DNA from: Bacteroidales bacterium
GTDB lineage: Bacteria; Bacteroidota; Bacteroidia; Bacteroidales; UBA932
Length of the DNA: 64,000 bases
Assembly (NCBI GenBank): GCA_017561665.1
Contig: JAFZBQ010000034.1
Location: forward strand, 1 to 64,000
Reading direction: 5' to 3'
A model generated the notes under the pieces. That model was not told the origin of the DNA and searched no databases. It saw only the letters and a list, made by a program, of their open reading frames with translations. Each line of letters starts with the position of its first letter. Position 1 is the stretch's first letter. Below, in pieces: positions 35,482 to 44,365 of the stretch. A program made the position numbers and the translations under genes.

Positions 35482-35735
35482 ATGACACAGGAAGGATATT
35501 GGGACGTTGTTCCACAGATTAAGTCTGCTTCATTTCCAGCAAGGGGCAAGTTCCAGGTAAACTTAGCCGACGAAAGAGTCATCATTATGCCTACATCCGC
35601 ATTCCCGTGCCTGAAAAAGGTTCCGGTGAAAAAGCGTGGAGAATGGGCGGAGGGGTCACATGGGACTCCTGTCCCGAAGTAATTCACATAGAGCAGATTC
35701 TGGGCAATTATAGCACCTACGCCCACGAGAAATAG
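35482..35735 (+). pseudogene. Frameshifted DUF2442-like gene
   Basis: The first frame (35482-about 35650) reads 'FQVNLADERVIIMPTSAFPCLKKVPVKKRGEW'. This resembles the intact DUF2442-like protein at 50338-50577 ('YLTDGRIVIVPISMFPEIKRLSRVQRED'). The C-terminal part continues in another frame, 'GGGVTWDSCPEVIHIEQILGNYS', to a TAG at 35733-35735. The two pieces together make a plausible ~85-residue protein, so a frameshift near 35640-35660 has broken it. No DUF4160 partner is seen here. Confidence 0.5.
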
Positions 35736-35983
35736 CAACAAGGATTATTTAATATAGTTGAGGCTGTAAGCCGGGTTACATGAGCAACGAAGCGCAAATA
35801 GATAATAATGCCGCATCTCTAATACTAACAGTCAAACTATTTGTATATCATAGACATCAGTAGTATTACCCTCACTTCCGATTGATAAAGGGTGCCATAA
35901 AAAAACGCCCCACATTTAAACCAGTGCAATAGTAAAGAAATTGATATTCATCGAGATTTTTAAGTGTTAAATCATAATCATTA
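35736..35983. other. Left island junction, non-coding
   Basis: This 248-bp stretch holds the 19-bp rnpB repeat and AT-rich DNA leading into the HD/ATPase gene. No clear promoter (TTTG-N19-21-TAnnTTTG) and no gene were found. Confidence 0.5.
35759..35777. repeat. Left direct repeat of the rnpB 3' end (att-like)
   Basis: TGAGGCTGTAAGCCGGGTT is identical to 57154-57172, the last ~19 bp of the RNase P RNA gene next to its P1 helix. No other part of rnpB is present here. The repeat brackets the AT-rich block, as an attL/attR pair would. Confidence 0.8.
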
Positions 35984-38900
35984 ATGATAAAAATGAAAGA
36001 CTATTCATTAAGCAAGAATTATACTTTGGAGAAGCATCTCAGTTTTTTAGCAGAGTCCGACAACGACTATGAGCCATTGTACTCAATATGGTGTCTTAAT
36101 AAGAAAAACCTTACCCAAGGGCTAAACACCATTTCATCTTCTTTCCCTAATTATAGTATGCACGATTTAACACATTCGATGACCTTAATAAATAACATTC
36201 AATGTTTTTTAGGGGAGAATCGAATCAAACAGCTCGGCGCTACAGATACTTTTCTAATTTTGATGGCAGGGTTGACCCATGATATTGGGATGATTCTTAC
36301 TTATAAGATATTGGAAGAAGAATGGGGAAAATCTAACTTTTATAAAACGGTTGAGTATTTCTCAAAAAGTAATGACTGCGTGATTTCTGACGCAGCCAAA
36401 CTATTACTTAAATGCAAAAAAGATGGTATCGCTGATGATAGTTACAAATGGGCATTAGAAATCAAAAACGCCGTTGTCATTATTTCGGCAGAGTTTTTTA
36501 GAGGCAAACATGCTGAACTGAGTTCGGATCATTTAACCATTAATCCTGAATTCAGAGAATTAGCTGAGAACTTTTACTCGAAACAGTTACCGCGAAGATT
36601 TATCGAATTACTTGCCAAGGTGGCCTATTTACATGGAGAGGGGTTTGACCTGGTAATGTCACAATTGCATAAAAAAGCAAATGGCTTAAAAGGAGATTTC
36701 GTTCATCCTCGTTTTATTGCTTGTATGATCCGCCTTGGCGATTTACTTGACTTTGATAGTAACAGATTCAACGCATTCTCCACTTCTACTATTAAAAAAA
36801 TGCCGGATACATCTGAGTTACATCAACAGAAGCATACCTCTGTTAAACATATGCTCATATCGCCAACTTCTATTGAAGCGGAATTGGACTGTAGCGACGA
36901 AAACGTATATAGGATAGCGAGGGATTGGTTTGACGGATTGGAAGAAGAAGTTAAATCTCAAAGTAGAGAATGGACAAACATCGCTCCTGAAGACTTAGGC
37001 GGCTTACCTCCTGTCATAAGTAAAAATAGCATTAAAATCCTTTATAATGGTATACAAGCGAGGCCCGAATTGTTAAACTTAAAGTTCGCCATGTCCCAGC
37101 AAAAGATTTTTAATATTCTTCAAGGTGGCGGTATTTACAAAGAGCCAGGTTTTGCGTTCATTAGAGAGATCGTTCAGAACGCATTTGACGCCAGCAAGAT
37201 TCAAATGTGGAAAGACATCCAATCAGGTATTTATGACTCGTATTTTGCAGGGTGTGGAACAAGTTTTAACACAATCGACTTTCCTGATGACATCGTTCCA
37301 ACAATTTATCGACAATATCCCGTAACATTGTCTGTGAAGTGGAAGGATAATAAGAAAAATGTTCTTCATTTTGAATGCAGAGATCGTGGAACCGGTATTT
37401 CTGAAAAGGACCTATTACGAATGACTCAATATGTAGGAGAGAGTTATGAGAAAGACTCTGGATACGAAGCTTTTTATGATTCAATGCCTTATTGGTTAAG
37501 GCCTACAGCAGCATTTGGAATTGGTCTACAGTCAATTTTTTTTGTTGCGCAGACGTTTGAGGTAGAGACTTCGTATCCTGGAGAAACCACAAAGCGAATC
37601 ATCTTTAGATCTGCGGCTGATAATCAATATAGTTCTATTATAGAAGAGAATATTGAGCATACACGGGGCACAACAGTAAAAGTAGATGTCAAAAAGGAGC
37701 GTTTTAGCGAAGTCTTCGGAAACTCATTTAGTTGGAATTTATTGGACCGTGTAGATTTATTTCAAGGAGAAGGGGATAACTTATACCTGGCGAAAATTGA
37801 TGATTTTGTGAGGAAAACATTTGTTGGAATAAACTACTTTACGTTTATATATGAGCCTGAGAATCCAGAAAGGGGTTTTGTGCGGCAGTCAGAAAGTAAA
37901 GATACTGGCGTAATGATAAACAATGACTACAAACTATCAGTTAACCATGAAGACGGTTTTCTTGTTTTTAGTATTATGGAAAAGAAGTACGGGTCTTCAT
38001 TTGTGGTCTGGTTCGACAATCAATTTGAAAAGGACCGATTACAAAAAACCATGATGCTACGGGATGTTTTGGTTGCGAATGCTCACTTCTACTATTGGAA
38101 AACTGCGTATTTGGGATTTATATGGAATCTCAACAATCAAACCACAGACAAAATAGTTGATTTGTCACGCGACAACTTAACTCATAATGGTAATCAATGG
38201 GTCGTTACTACATTGCTTACTGATTTGCTCCCACGAATACTAAACTTAATTTTAGATCCGTTCCAGAATGAATTGAAAAGAAAGAATAGTGATCTCTCTA
38301 ATCAAAATATTCAATACTTTAATTATTGTCTAACCGCTTCGTCATTCCAGACAAAAACATATGATCCATTGTTCCTAAAAAAAATTGTACTACCTACAAT
38401 TATAACCTCATATAATAAGAAGGCAATTACAGCCGATATATTATTTAACAGTCAGTCTGTCTATTTGGTTAAAGGGTACAACCCAAATGAGCGCAATACT
38501 ACGCTTAACGACATTCAATCTCGATTGGGAGAACAATATAAAAAAGTCTTGTCAAACAAGATTCTTATTTGGGGAGGAGATTATCTTCATAGTATGTTAT
38601 TTCGCAATTACATTTGCACAGAGATCGTATTATATGAGAATGATTGCCATGTTTATAAATTAGAAAAAGATCACTCTGATAACAGGGATATCTCACTTGT
38701 TAAGTGCAGTAGCACAAATTACCTCCAAGCATTCCAGAAGAATACTTATCACAATTGCACACGTGCTTTAATATATGGATTGGAGCGATATTCGCGCATT
38801 ATCGTTAAAAATCAATACATATCAGGCTTCGAGCATTTCCCTGATTATAGTTCATGCTCAATATATTCTCCCTTCTCAAATGATAAACAAATTGAAGAAT

Positions 38901-39100
38901 TACTTAGTTCCATTACTGACATCGACTCTAGAGCAACCACCGATATCATTAGGAACAAACTTTCCGAGTATATTACGCCATATTTGATAAAAATTATAAA
39001 AAATGATAATGTCAATACTAACATAACAGAAGAAGAAATACAAGAAGAGTACATATCGATTATTTACGATTTTATAAAAATGAAAAAATCCACACAATAA
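35984..39100 (+). CDS. HD-domain / Hsp90-type ATPase protein
   Basis: A 1038-residue cytoplasmic protein; the start may also be the ATG at 35993. The N-terminus is an HD-superfamily domain: His60-Asp61 with His64 ('SMHDLTHSM'), His99-Asp100 ('GLTHDIG') and a later 'RLGDLLDFD'. From about residue 370 there is a GHKL/Hsp90-type ATPase: N-box 'FIREIVQNAFDAS' (Asn399), 'ECRDRGTGISEKDLLRM' and 'AFGIGLQSIFFVAQTF'. The long C-terminal part is not recognised. An ATPase sensor fused to a phosphohydrolase-type HD domain, alone in an island, resembles predicted conflict/defence proteins; this is inference. It is AT-rich and not in an operon. Confidence 0.8.
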   Translation: MIKMKDYSLSKNYTLEKHLSFLAESDNDYEPLYSIWCLNKKNLTQGLNTISSSFPNYSMHDLTHSMTLINNIQCFLGENRIKQLGATDTFLILMAGLTHDIGMILTYKILEEEWGKSNFYKTVEYFSKSNDCVISDAAKLLLKCKKDGIADDSYKWALEIKNAVVIISAEFFRGKHAELSSDHLTINPEFRELAENFYSKQLPRRFIELLAKVAYLHGEGFDLVMSQLHKKANGLKGDFVHPRFIACMIRLGDLLDFDSNRFNAFSTSTIKKMPDTSELHQQKHTSVKHMLISPTSIEAELDCSDENVYRIARDWFDGLEEEVKSQSREWTNIAPEDLGGLPPVISKNSIKILYNGIQARPELLNLKFAMSQQKIFNILQGGGIYKEPGFAFIREIVQNAFDASKIQMWKDIQSGIYDSYFAGCGTSFNTIDFPDDIVPTIYRQYPVTLSVKWKDNKKNVLHFECRDRGTGISEKDLLRMTQYVGESYEKDSGYEAFYDSMPYWLRPTAAFGIGLQSIFFVAQTFEVETSYPGETTKRIIFRSAADNQYSSIIEENIEHTRGTTVKVDVKKERFSEVFGNSFSWNLLDRVDLFQGEGDNLYLAKIDDFVRKTFVGINYFTFIYEPENPERGFVRQSESKDTGVMINNDYKLSVNHEDGFLVFSIMEKKYGSSFVVWFDNQFEKDRLQKTMMLRDVLVANAHFYYWKTAYLGFIWNLNNQTTDKIVDLSRDNLTHNGNQWVVTTLLTDLLPRILNLILDPFQNELKRKNSDLSNQNIQYFNYCLTASSFQTKTYDPLFLKKIVLPTIITSYNKKAITADILFNSQSVYLVKGYNPNERNTTLNDIQSRLGEQYKKVLSNKILIWGGDYLHSMLFRNYICTEIVLYENDCHVYKLEKDHSDNRDISLVKCSSTNYLQAFQKNTYHNCTRALIYGLERYSRIIVKNQYISGFEHFPDYSSCSIYSPFSNDKQIEELLSSITDIDSRATTDIIRNKLSEYITPYLIKIIKNDNVNTNITEEEIQEEYISIIYDFIKMKKSTQ

Positions 39101-39184
39101 CTCCTTTCTTTATATAAGTTTGAATAGTTATCTTGAATAATATGAATCAACAAAAGAATATAGCCCTTATTTACCTTCCTAGAT

Positions 39185-39225
39185 GCAATAAGAACACCCC
39201 ATAATTTATAGGGTGTTCTTATTGC
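39185..39225. terminator. Strong hairpin between convergent genes
   Basis: A perfect 15-bp stem, GCAATAAGAACACCC (39185-39199) with GGGTGTTCTTATTGC (39211-39225) and an 11-nt loop. It lies between the convergent ATPase gene and the lipoprotein operon. No long T-tract follows on the plus strand, so it may act mainly as a barrier or RNA-end stabiliser. Confidence 0.6.
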
Positions 39226-39264
39226 AAAAATGATAGCCTCAAATCGTGTTTCGTACTTTATTTA

Positions 39265-39786
39265 TCAAAACTCATCTGGATACGGCCCTACAATATCAAA
39301 ACAACGGATATCATACTTATGGTCTCCCTCAAACTCAAATCTGATATCAGCCTCAAGATCCTGAACAGCCAAGTCAGTACCAGAGCCAGCTTTGACGCCA
39401 TGGTTAATAATGAAGCCCGAAACTTTAGCAGAGCCATCAAAAACCTCTTCATCCTTGTCCAAAAGAGAAAGACTATAGTCGCCATCAAATTTCACATCAC
39501 CTGGCACACCCGTCAAATCAACAGTTGTCTGAATATTGTAAGGCCTTTGGGGATCAAAACAACCTCCGATTGATATCTTAACACGATTCTTTGATATCTT
39601 TTCAATATAAACCCGATTCTCTAATACGGCGCATTCACTGCCGCCAATCACAAAAGAAACGGAACACATATAACTCTCGAAAACTTCAACAGAACCAGCC
39701 AATGATGAAGAATCGCGGCGATGCCCGTCATCAATACAAGCAGATATCACACAAGCCCACAATAGGATATAAACAAACCGCTTCAT
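39265..39786 (-). CDS. Small lipoprotein, last gene of the ECF/TonB operon
   Basis: The ATG at 39786 is chosen because it starts a lipoprotein signal (MKRFVYILLWACVISAC); the frame is open further up only by chance. About 173 residues, predicted beta-rich ('SVSFVIGGSECAVLENRVYIEKISKNRVKISIGG'), without a known family. It follows the 567-residue metalloprotease-like gene by 10 bp. A binding or inhibitor role for the neighbouring proteases is conceivable but unsupported. Confidence 0.7.
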   Translation of the reverse strand: MKRFVYILLWACVISACIDDGHRRDSSSLAGSVEVFESYMCSVSFVIGGSECAVLENRVYIEKISKNRVKISIGGCFDPQRPYNIQTTVDLTGVPGDVKFDGDYSLSLLDKDEEVFDGSAKVSGFIINHGVKAGSGTDLAVQDLEADIRFEFEGDHKYDIRCFDIVGPYPDEF

Positions 39787-39796
39787 AGTACTAAGT

Positions 39797-41500
39797 TTAA
39801 TTATGGGAGAACCAATAATCGTATGGATCAATGAAATCATTATACTGACTTTGAGTATAAAACACCCCGATATAATTATCCAATATATTCTTCACGCCGC
39901 TCCAAGAAGAGCAATCTTCAGCTATAGTTTGGACAATGGTGTGCGAAAAGCCATTGATAGTGTCAATATTGCGATTGTCATTATCCTCATTCTGATTATA
40001 GTCATCGAATAAGTCTGTAAACAATGGGCTATATTCTGATGAACCTGTTTTCACCCAGAATTGATACGAATTACCTGTATGCGGTGTTTGTGGAGCAGCT
40101 AGATTATCATAACCCATAAGACAATAATACCTATCACACAAATAGTTTGCGACATATGATGCGTACGATTCTTTTATTAGCTTATGCGTGATACTATAAT
40201 TCAAGTGCGTGCCTCTTAATCTGAAATGAGAGAAATGACCAAGCTCATGTGTGACTGTTCCAAACACATAATTTGATATGCCCATATTATTTTGGAATAT
40301 TGTAATGTACGCCTCAGAGAACAGGCTATGGGTAAATTGCCCATTATGATCACTGCTTGTGTCAGGTGACACACGGATTCTAATTCCATCATCGTAATAA
40401 ATAGGTGTGAGCAGGTGGTTGCCATTGTAATAGAAATCCACTGCTGGATGAACGGCATAATAATCGGGAGATCCGGTAACGCCCTGAAATATATCGTTTG
40501 AATTTGACCATATGTTTCCTACAGTTCCCCAAGAAACAGAATGAGGAGCAGTTGAGCTCATAGAAGTAATCTTCCACCTGGGGTGTTGAAGAATATGCAT
40601 AAAAGTGGCAGCCACTCTTTGTGTTGGGACCGTGAAAGTCCCATTTTCATCCGTATAGGTATCTGTAATAATGGAACCAAACTGAAAACGTAGCTTCAAA
40701 TTAACTAATGGTACATATTCTTGCAAAAGATTATCATAATGCATAACTGTTCCTGTACGAGTTTGGTTAGATCCTCTATCAATTTGAAAAAGTTTAATAT
40801 CTCCTAATGCAAGTTTTATTGCTTCTTCTTCAAGAATATGAAGTACACGACAAGATTCACTACTATAATTTGGGATAAATATCTCATAATCTATTACATA
40901 ATCATATTCTTTAGGAAGATCTTTATCCTTCGGCCACACGACATATAGGACCGGCATTGTTATGGTTTCATCGGGTTGCTTTTCATCATCTGCCACCAAA
41001 TCAGAATAAGTGACAGTGTATCGGTATTCTTCATCAAAACTTTTAGACTTGTCATTTAATTTGCCCAACTTAACCTGATCCTCCGACAATGGAACATAAT
41101 TAAACGGTATATATGCGACTTTTACATCTTCCATCAATTCAATAGCCCACTGCTCTTTTTCCGTTTTTGGGAACACTCTTAATGCATAATGCGAAGGTTG
41201 CATTGGATTCAATTCCGACAACTCGTGTCGTTCTTCTTTTGACAATACAACGCCTGCCTTCCCAGAGAGCAATCGATCCATCGCTGATTGGAAATTTGTC
41301 AGAGTATACGGGTCGTTCCTTGGTATAATCCAAGACTCAGTCATACTGTGATAGACAGCCTCCGATAAATCCAGATCATCCACTTGGGCTTTTGTTTGGA
41401 TGCGACTTTCATTGGATAACTCTAATGAAGCATCGGAGCAACCAACTACAATTGAAATAATTAGCGAAAAACGTATGAGTCTTACCGTTATTCTTTTCAT
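39797..41500 (-). CDS. Metalloprotease-like lipoprotein with HELGH motif
   Basis: The 567-residue lipoprotein (lipobox VVGC) has an N-terminal domain shared with the protein at 42088-43659 ('SHYALRVFPKTEKEQWAIELMEDVKVAYIPF' here). A central beta region with 'DTYTDENGTFTVPT' follows, then a zincin-type site HELGHF at residues 418-423 with a downstream 'KESYASYVANYL' that could supply the glutamate ligand. Predicted role: surface zinc peptidase. No exact peptidase family is recognised. It belongs to the operon headed by the ECF sigma factor. Codon use and AT content are those of the island. Confidence 0.75.
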   Translation of the reverse strand: MKRITVRLIRFSLIISIVVGCSDASLELSNESRIQTKAQVDDLDLSEAVYHSMTESWIIPRNDPYTLTNFQSAMDRLLSGKAGVVLSKEERHELSELNPMQPSHYALRVFPKTEKEQWAIELMEDVKVAYIPFNYVPLSEDQVKLGKLNDKSKSFDEEYRYTVTYSDLVADDEKQPDETITMPVLYVVWPKDKDLPKEYDYVIDYEIFIPNYSSESCRVLHILEEEAIKLALGDIKLFQIDRGSNQTRTGTVMHYDNLLQEYVPLVNLKLRFQFGSIITDTYTDENGTFTVPTQRVAATFMHILQHPRWKITSMSSTAPHSVSWGTVGNIWSNSNDIFQGVTGSPDYYAVHPAVDFYYNGNHLLTPIYYDDGIRIRVSPDTSSDHNGQFTHSLFSEAYITIFQNNMGISNYVFGTVTHELGHFSHFRLRGTHLNYSITHKLIKESYASYVANYLCDRYYCLMGYDNLAAPQTPHTGNSYQFWVKTGSSEYSPLFTDLFDDYNQNEDNDNRNIDTINGFSHTIVQTIAEDCSSWSGVKNILDNYIGVFYTQSQYNDFIDPYDYWFSHN

Positions 41501-41596
41501 GACTATTTTAATTACTATTTAGTATTATACAATTTATTAATTATTATTCACCAATGCATAGAACGATTTTGGGCACCCAAAACTCTTCACAAACTG

Positions 41597-42091
41597 TTAT
41601 GGTATCTTTTTTTGTATTTCTTGTGAAATGGAATAAATGTCCGATAAGTAGAATCGATATATGGTTAAGTACTTATTTGTATTTCCAATTATTGATTCCG
41701 ACTTTGGAAGTTGCGACCATTCTACCCCTTCAACAATCTCACCGGCAGAGTCCCTCATAATAGTATATGACATATCATCACCGGTTTCATTGTTTGAGAA
41801 AACTAATTGTGTATTGAATGCCTTAATTATTTGGAGACTTCCATCTTTACACACTCCTTCCATATCACCCAAACGCACCATCTGTGTATAAGAATCACCT
41901 TTAATGATAACGACCTCCCTTTCAATAATGACATCCGCACCGTACTTCCATTTAATGATACAATCATATTGTGTATCATTTACAAACTCATACGATACAA
42001 GGAACACCCCATCTTCTATTAATAAAGGCTCCTTACATGAAGCCAACAATAGAATTAAACCCACGCAAAAAGCCCAAACACCTCTATTCAT
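41597..42091 (-). CDS. Small lipoprotein of the ECF/TonB operon
   Basis: The 164-residue protein has a lipobox (LLASC) and a beta-rich mature part ('YDCIIKWKYGADVIIEREVVIIKGDSYTQMVRLG'). It overlaps the stop of the preceding 523-residue gene by 4 bp (ATGA), so it is translationally coupled to that metalloprotease-like protein and may be its partner or inhibitor. No family is recognised. Confidence 0.7.
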   Translation of the reverse strand: MNRGVWAFCVGLILLLASCKEPLLIEDGVFLVSYEFVNDTQYDCIIKWKYGADVIIEREVVIIKGDSYTQMVRLGDMEGVCKDGSLQIIKAFNTQLVFSNNETGDDMSYTIMRDSAGEIVEGVEWSQLPKSESIIGNTNKYLTIYRFYLSDIYSISQEIQKKIP

Positions 42092-43659
42092 AGTTCAAAC
42101 CAAAAGTTAAAGGCCGTACTTAGTCTTGACCAAGAAGTACGATTCGGATACAGTGTCCATACCCTAGTCCTCCATTCATTTGGTGTCGTACACGTCTTCA
42201 CAGCTTCGATCAGTTCACCATAAGTATACGCAAATGAAATATTATCATAATAGTCAATATGTGGATTGTATTCTGTAATCACTCCGTTATCCATATAATA
42301 CTCACATTCGACTGTTTTTATTCCATCAACCAAATCACGCATAATGTAGGTATATCTATCATAAATAATCGGCGATGTGATTTCATATAATGGATATCGC
42401 TGCTTCGTAAGATAATCCTGTATTGATGTCGCCACACTTTCCAAAACTCTGATTTCAATATCGGGGAACAAATCTTTGTCAAGATTCCAGTGCATAGCAT
42501 GTGTAAGTTCATGAATAGTATTTCCATAGATTTCCTTTGATGAAAACTCGCCTAACATATACCAACACCATATCTTAACTATTGGTCTATCCGCCAATAG
42601 TCCTCTATGATCAAGAGTGAATAATCCTCCTCGTCCTTGATCATCCATATCATCTGGGTAAACACATATTCTTAGAATTGCGTCCCATGTCCCATTATAT
42701 GGTGGTCTTGGAATATCTATATCTTGGTAATAATAGCGGTATGCTGCCTGAAATATTACACTATATTTTGCATACTCATTATAAAATGTTTTGTTTAAAG
42801 AAGAAGTCGTTGAGCCTGTAACATACTCCAAATCATAGTGTGTACTATCAAGTTTAACGGCAAAGTGGTCCCTTTCAAACTTGATTCGATATCGATAAGA
42901 AGATGTAAAGTAGTGACCGTTATAATTAAGGTACCCTGTATTAGAAGAATATGCATCATAATTATGCCAAAAGTTATAAGCATCGACCTCCATTCCTTCT
43001 ATACCAACCACACCCAAATCTGAATCTAAGTACTTAACATACCCGCTTGGATAGTATTTTGTCGATTTCGTCTCGATTGGCAGTTCTGGTTCAAGCCCTT
43101 GTTCTTTGCAAACATTCAGGTATAAGTTATACTCAAATTCTGATGATTCAGACTTAGTCGAAGGTTCGTTGAGAAACGAAGGAAACCATAATAAACTTTC
43201 TACCTCGTATTGACAACCTATATTATCAATACTATACCCAACCGGGACCACACACCAATACTGTGGATAGCCATTATTCAAGTAAGGATTAGTGGCATCT
43301 ATAAATCCTTCTGTTATTTCACAATCAAGCGGATATTGATACACAACTAAATCATGCCTTTTCTTTATCAAATCTATCTCATCTAGAGTGGCTGGCATAA
43401 ACCGCAGATAAAGATGCGTGGGCTGAATTACGTCTTCTGTTTCTGAATACAGGCCCTTTGTGTCCATACTATTATACACCTTAAGAACATGATCGATAGA
43501 GAAGGGATGACCAGTTTGTGGTCCAAACGTAGCTATCTTTGTAGTGGGTTCGTCTTCAAGAACCTCAAATGGTTCCGTGAGGATCCATCCATCTGTTTTT
43601 GTACATGATATCAATGCTGTTATTGCAATCAATATCAAAAGTGGAACATTCTTTTTCAT
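42088..43659 (-). CDS. Metalloprotease-like lipoprotein with HELTH motif
   Basis: The 523-residue lipoprotein (lipobox LISC) shares its N-terminal region ('PTHLYLRFMPATLDEIDLIKKR') and overall plan with the 567-residue neighbour. The zincin motif HELTH is at residues 383-387, with 'LESVATSIQDYL' further on as the possible third-ligand helix. It is thus a diverged paralogue. A secreted zinc peptidase is predicted. It starts 34 bp after a small lipoprotein gene. Confidence 0.75.
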   Translation of the reverse strand: MKKNVPLLILIAITALISCTKTDGWILTEPFEVLEDEPTTKIATFGPQTGHPFSIDHVLKVYNSMDTKGLYSETEDVIQPTHLYLRFMPATLDEIDLIKKRHDLVVYQYPLDCEITEGFIDATNPYLNNGYPQYWCVVPVGYSIDNIGCQYEVESLLWFPSFLNEPSTKSESSEFEYNLYLNVCKEQGLEPELPIETKSTKYYPSGYVKYLDSDLGVVGIEGMEVDAYNFWHNYDAYSSNTGYLNYNGHYFTSSYRYRIKFERDHFAVKLDSTHYDLEYVTGSTTSSLNKTFYNEYAKYSVIFQAAYRYYYQDIDIPRPPYNGTWDAILRICVYPDDMDDQGRGGLFTLDHRGLLADRPIVKIWCWYMLGEFSSKEIYGNTIHELTHAMHWNLDKDLFPDIEIRVLESVATSIQDYLTKQRYPLYEITSPIIYDRYTYIMRDLVDGIKTVECEYYMDNGVITEYNPHIDYYDNISFAYTYGELIEAVKTCTTPNEWRTRVWTLYPNRTSWSRLSTAFNFWFEL

Positions 43660-43693
43660 TTAACTTATTTCCGAATTATAATAACGTTTATGA

Positions 43694-44365
43694 CTATTGA
43701 TTATCAAGAATATACGAAAACTCCTTACCAAACGTATCAGTGATACGGACTACTATTTTGGGGAAACAGATTATATCATTGTTATCATTTAAAAAACCAC
43801 CCGTCTCTGGGTAGAATTTTAAAGCTGGGATATTCTTATGAGAAGGAAATAAATACAGAGATATCACTTCCGCAAAGCCCTCATTATACGGATAGTAGTC
43901 TACTAACATCAATCCAGCGTCCTGCACATCTGTTAGCGGCCTGATTACTTTACAATGTTTATATGTGTACCATAGCTGACACAAGTCATTTAAAGATGTC
44001 TCAGCTGGGTGCGTATCATCAAATTCTTCTAAAGCAAATATATCAATTGCCGATATCCGTAAATCTACGGCGCACCAACACTCCATTTCTTTTCGTGAAT
44101 TTGTTATCACTAAGCGCCGACCCGTAAAAGACAAATTTGTATCCAATGCACTGTAGAAGCTTCTACTTTCTTTGTCAAATAAAGCATCATATCCACCACA
44201 AACAGGAATGATGTCAATCTTTTCTCTATCTCTGGTAAGACTATATGTGTTAACTGAATAAATTCTACTATATGGTATATTCTCCGCAAATTCCCAATTC
44301 TTATGACATTCACAACAGCAAATAATCATAAAAAGAACAGCTATTATTTGGACTAATCTACTCAT
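43694..44365 (-). CDS. Lipoprotein downstream of the C10 protease
   Basis: The 223-residue protein has a Cys-rich signal region ('MIICCCECHKN') that includes a lipobox. The mature part is predicted to be beta-rich ('GRRLVITNSRKEMECWCAVDLRI', 'IVVRITDTFGKEFSYILDN'). It overlaps the C10 protease stop by 8 bp. Small proteins placed next to C10 proteases are sometimes their inhibitors; here this is only a positional guess. Confidence 0.65.
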   Translation of the reverse strand: MSRLVQIIAVLFMIICCCECHKNWEFAENIPYSRIYSVNTYSLTRDREKIDIIPVCGGYDALFDKESRSFYSALDTNLSFTGRRLVITNSRKEMECWCAVDLRISAIDIFALEEFDDTHPAETSLNDLCQLWYTYKHCKVIRPLTDVQDAGLMLVDYYPYNEGFAEVISLYLFPSHKNIPALKFYPETGGFLNDNNDIICFPKIVVRITDTFGKEFSYILDNQ

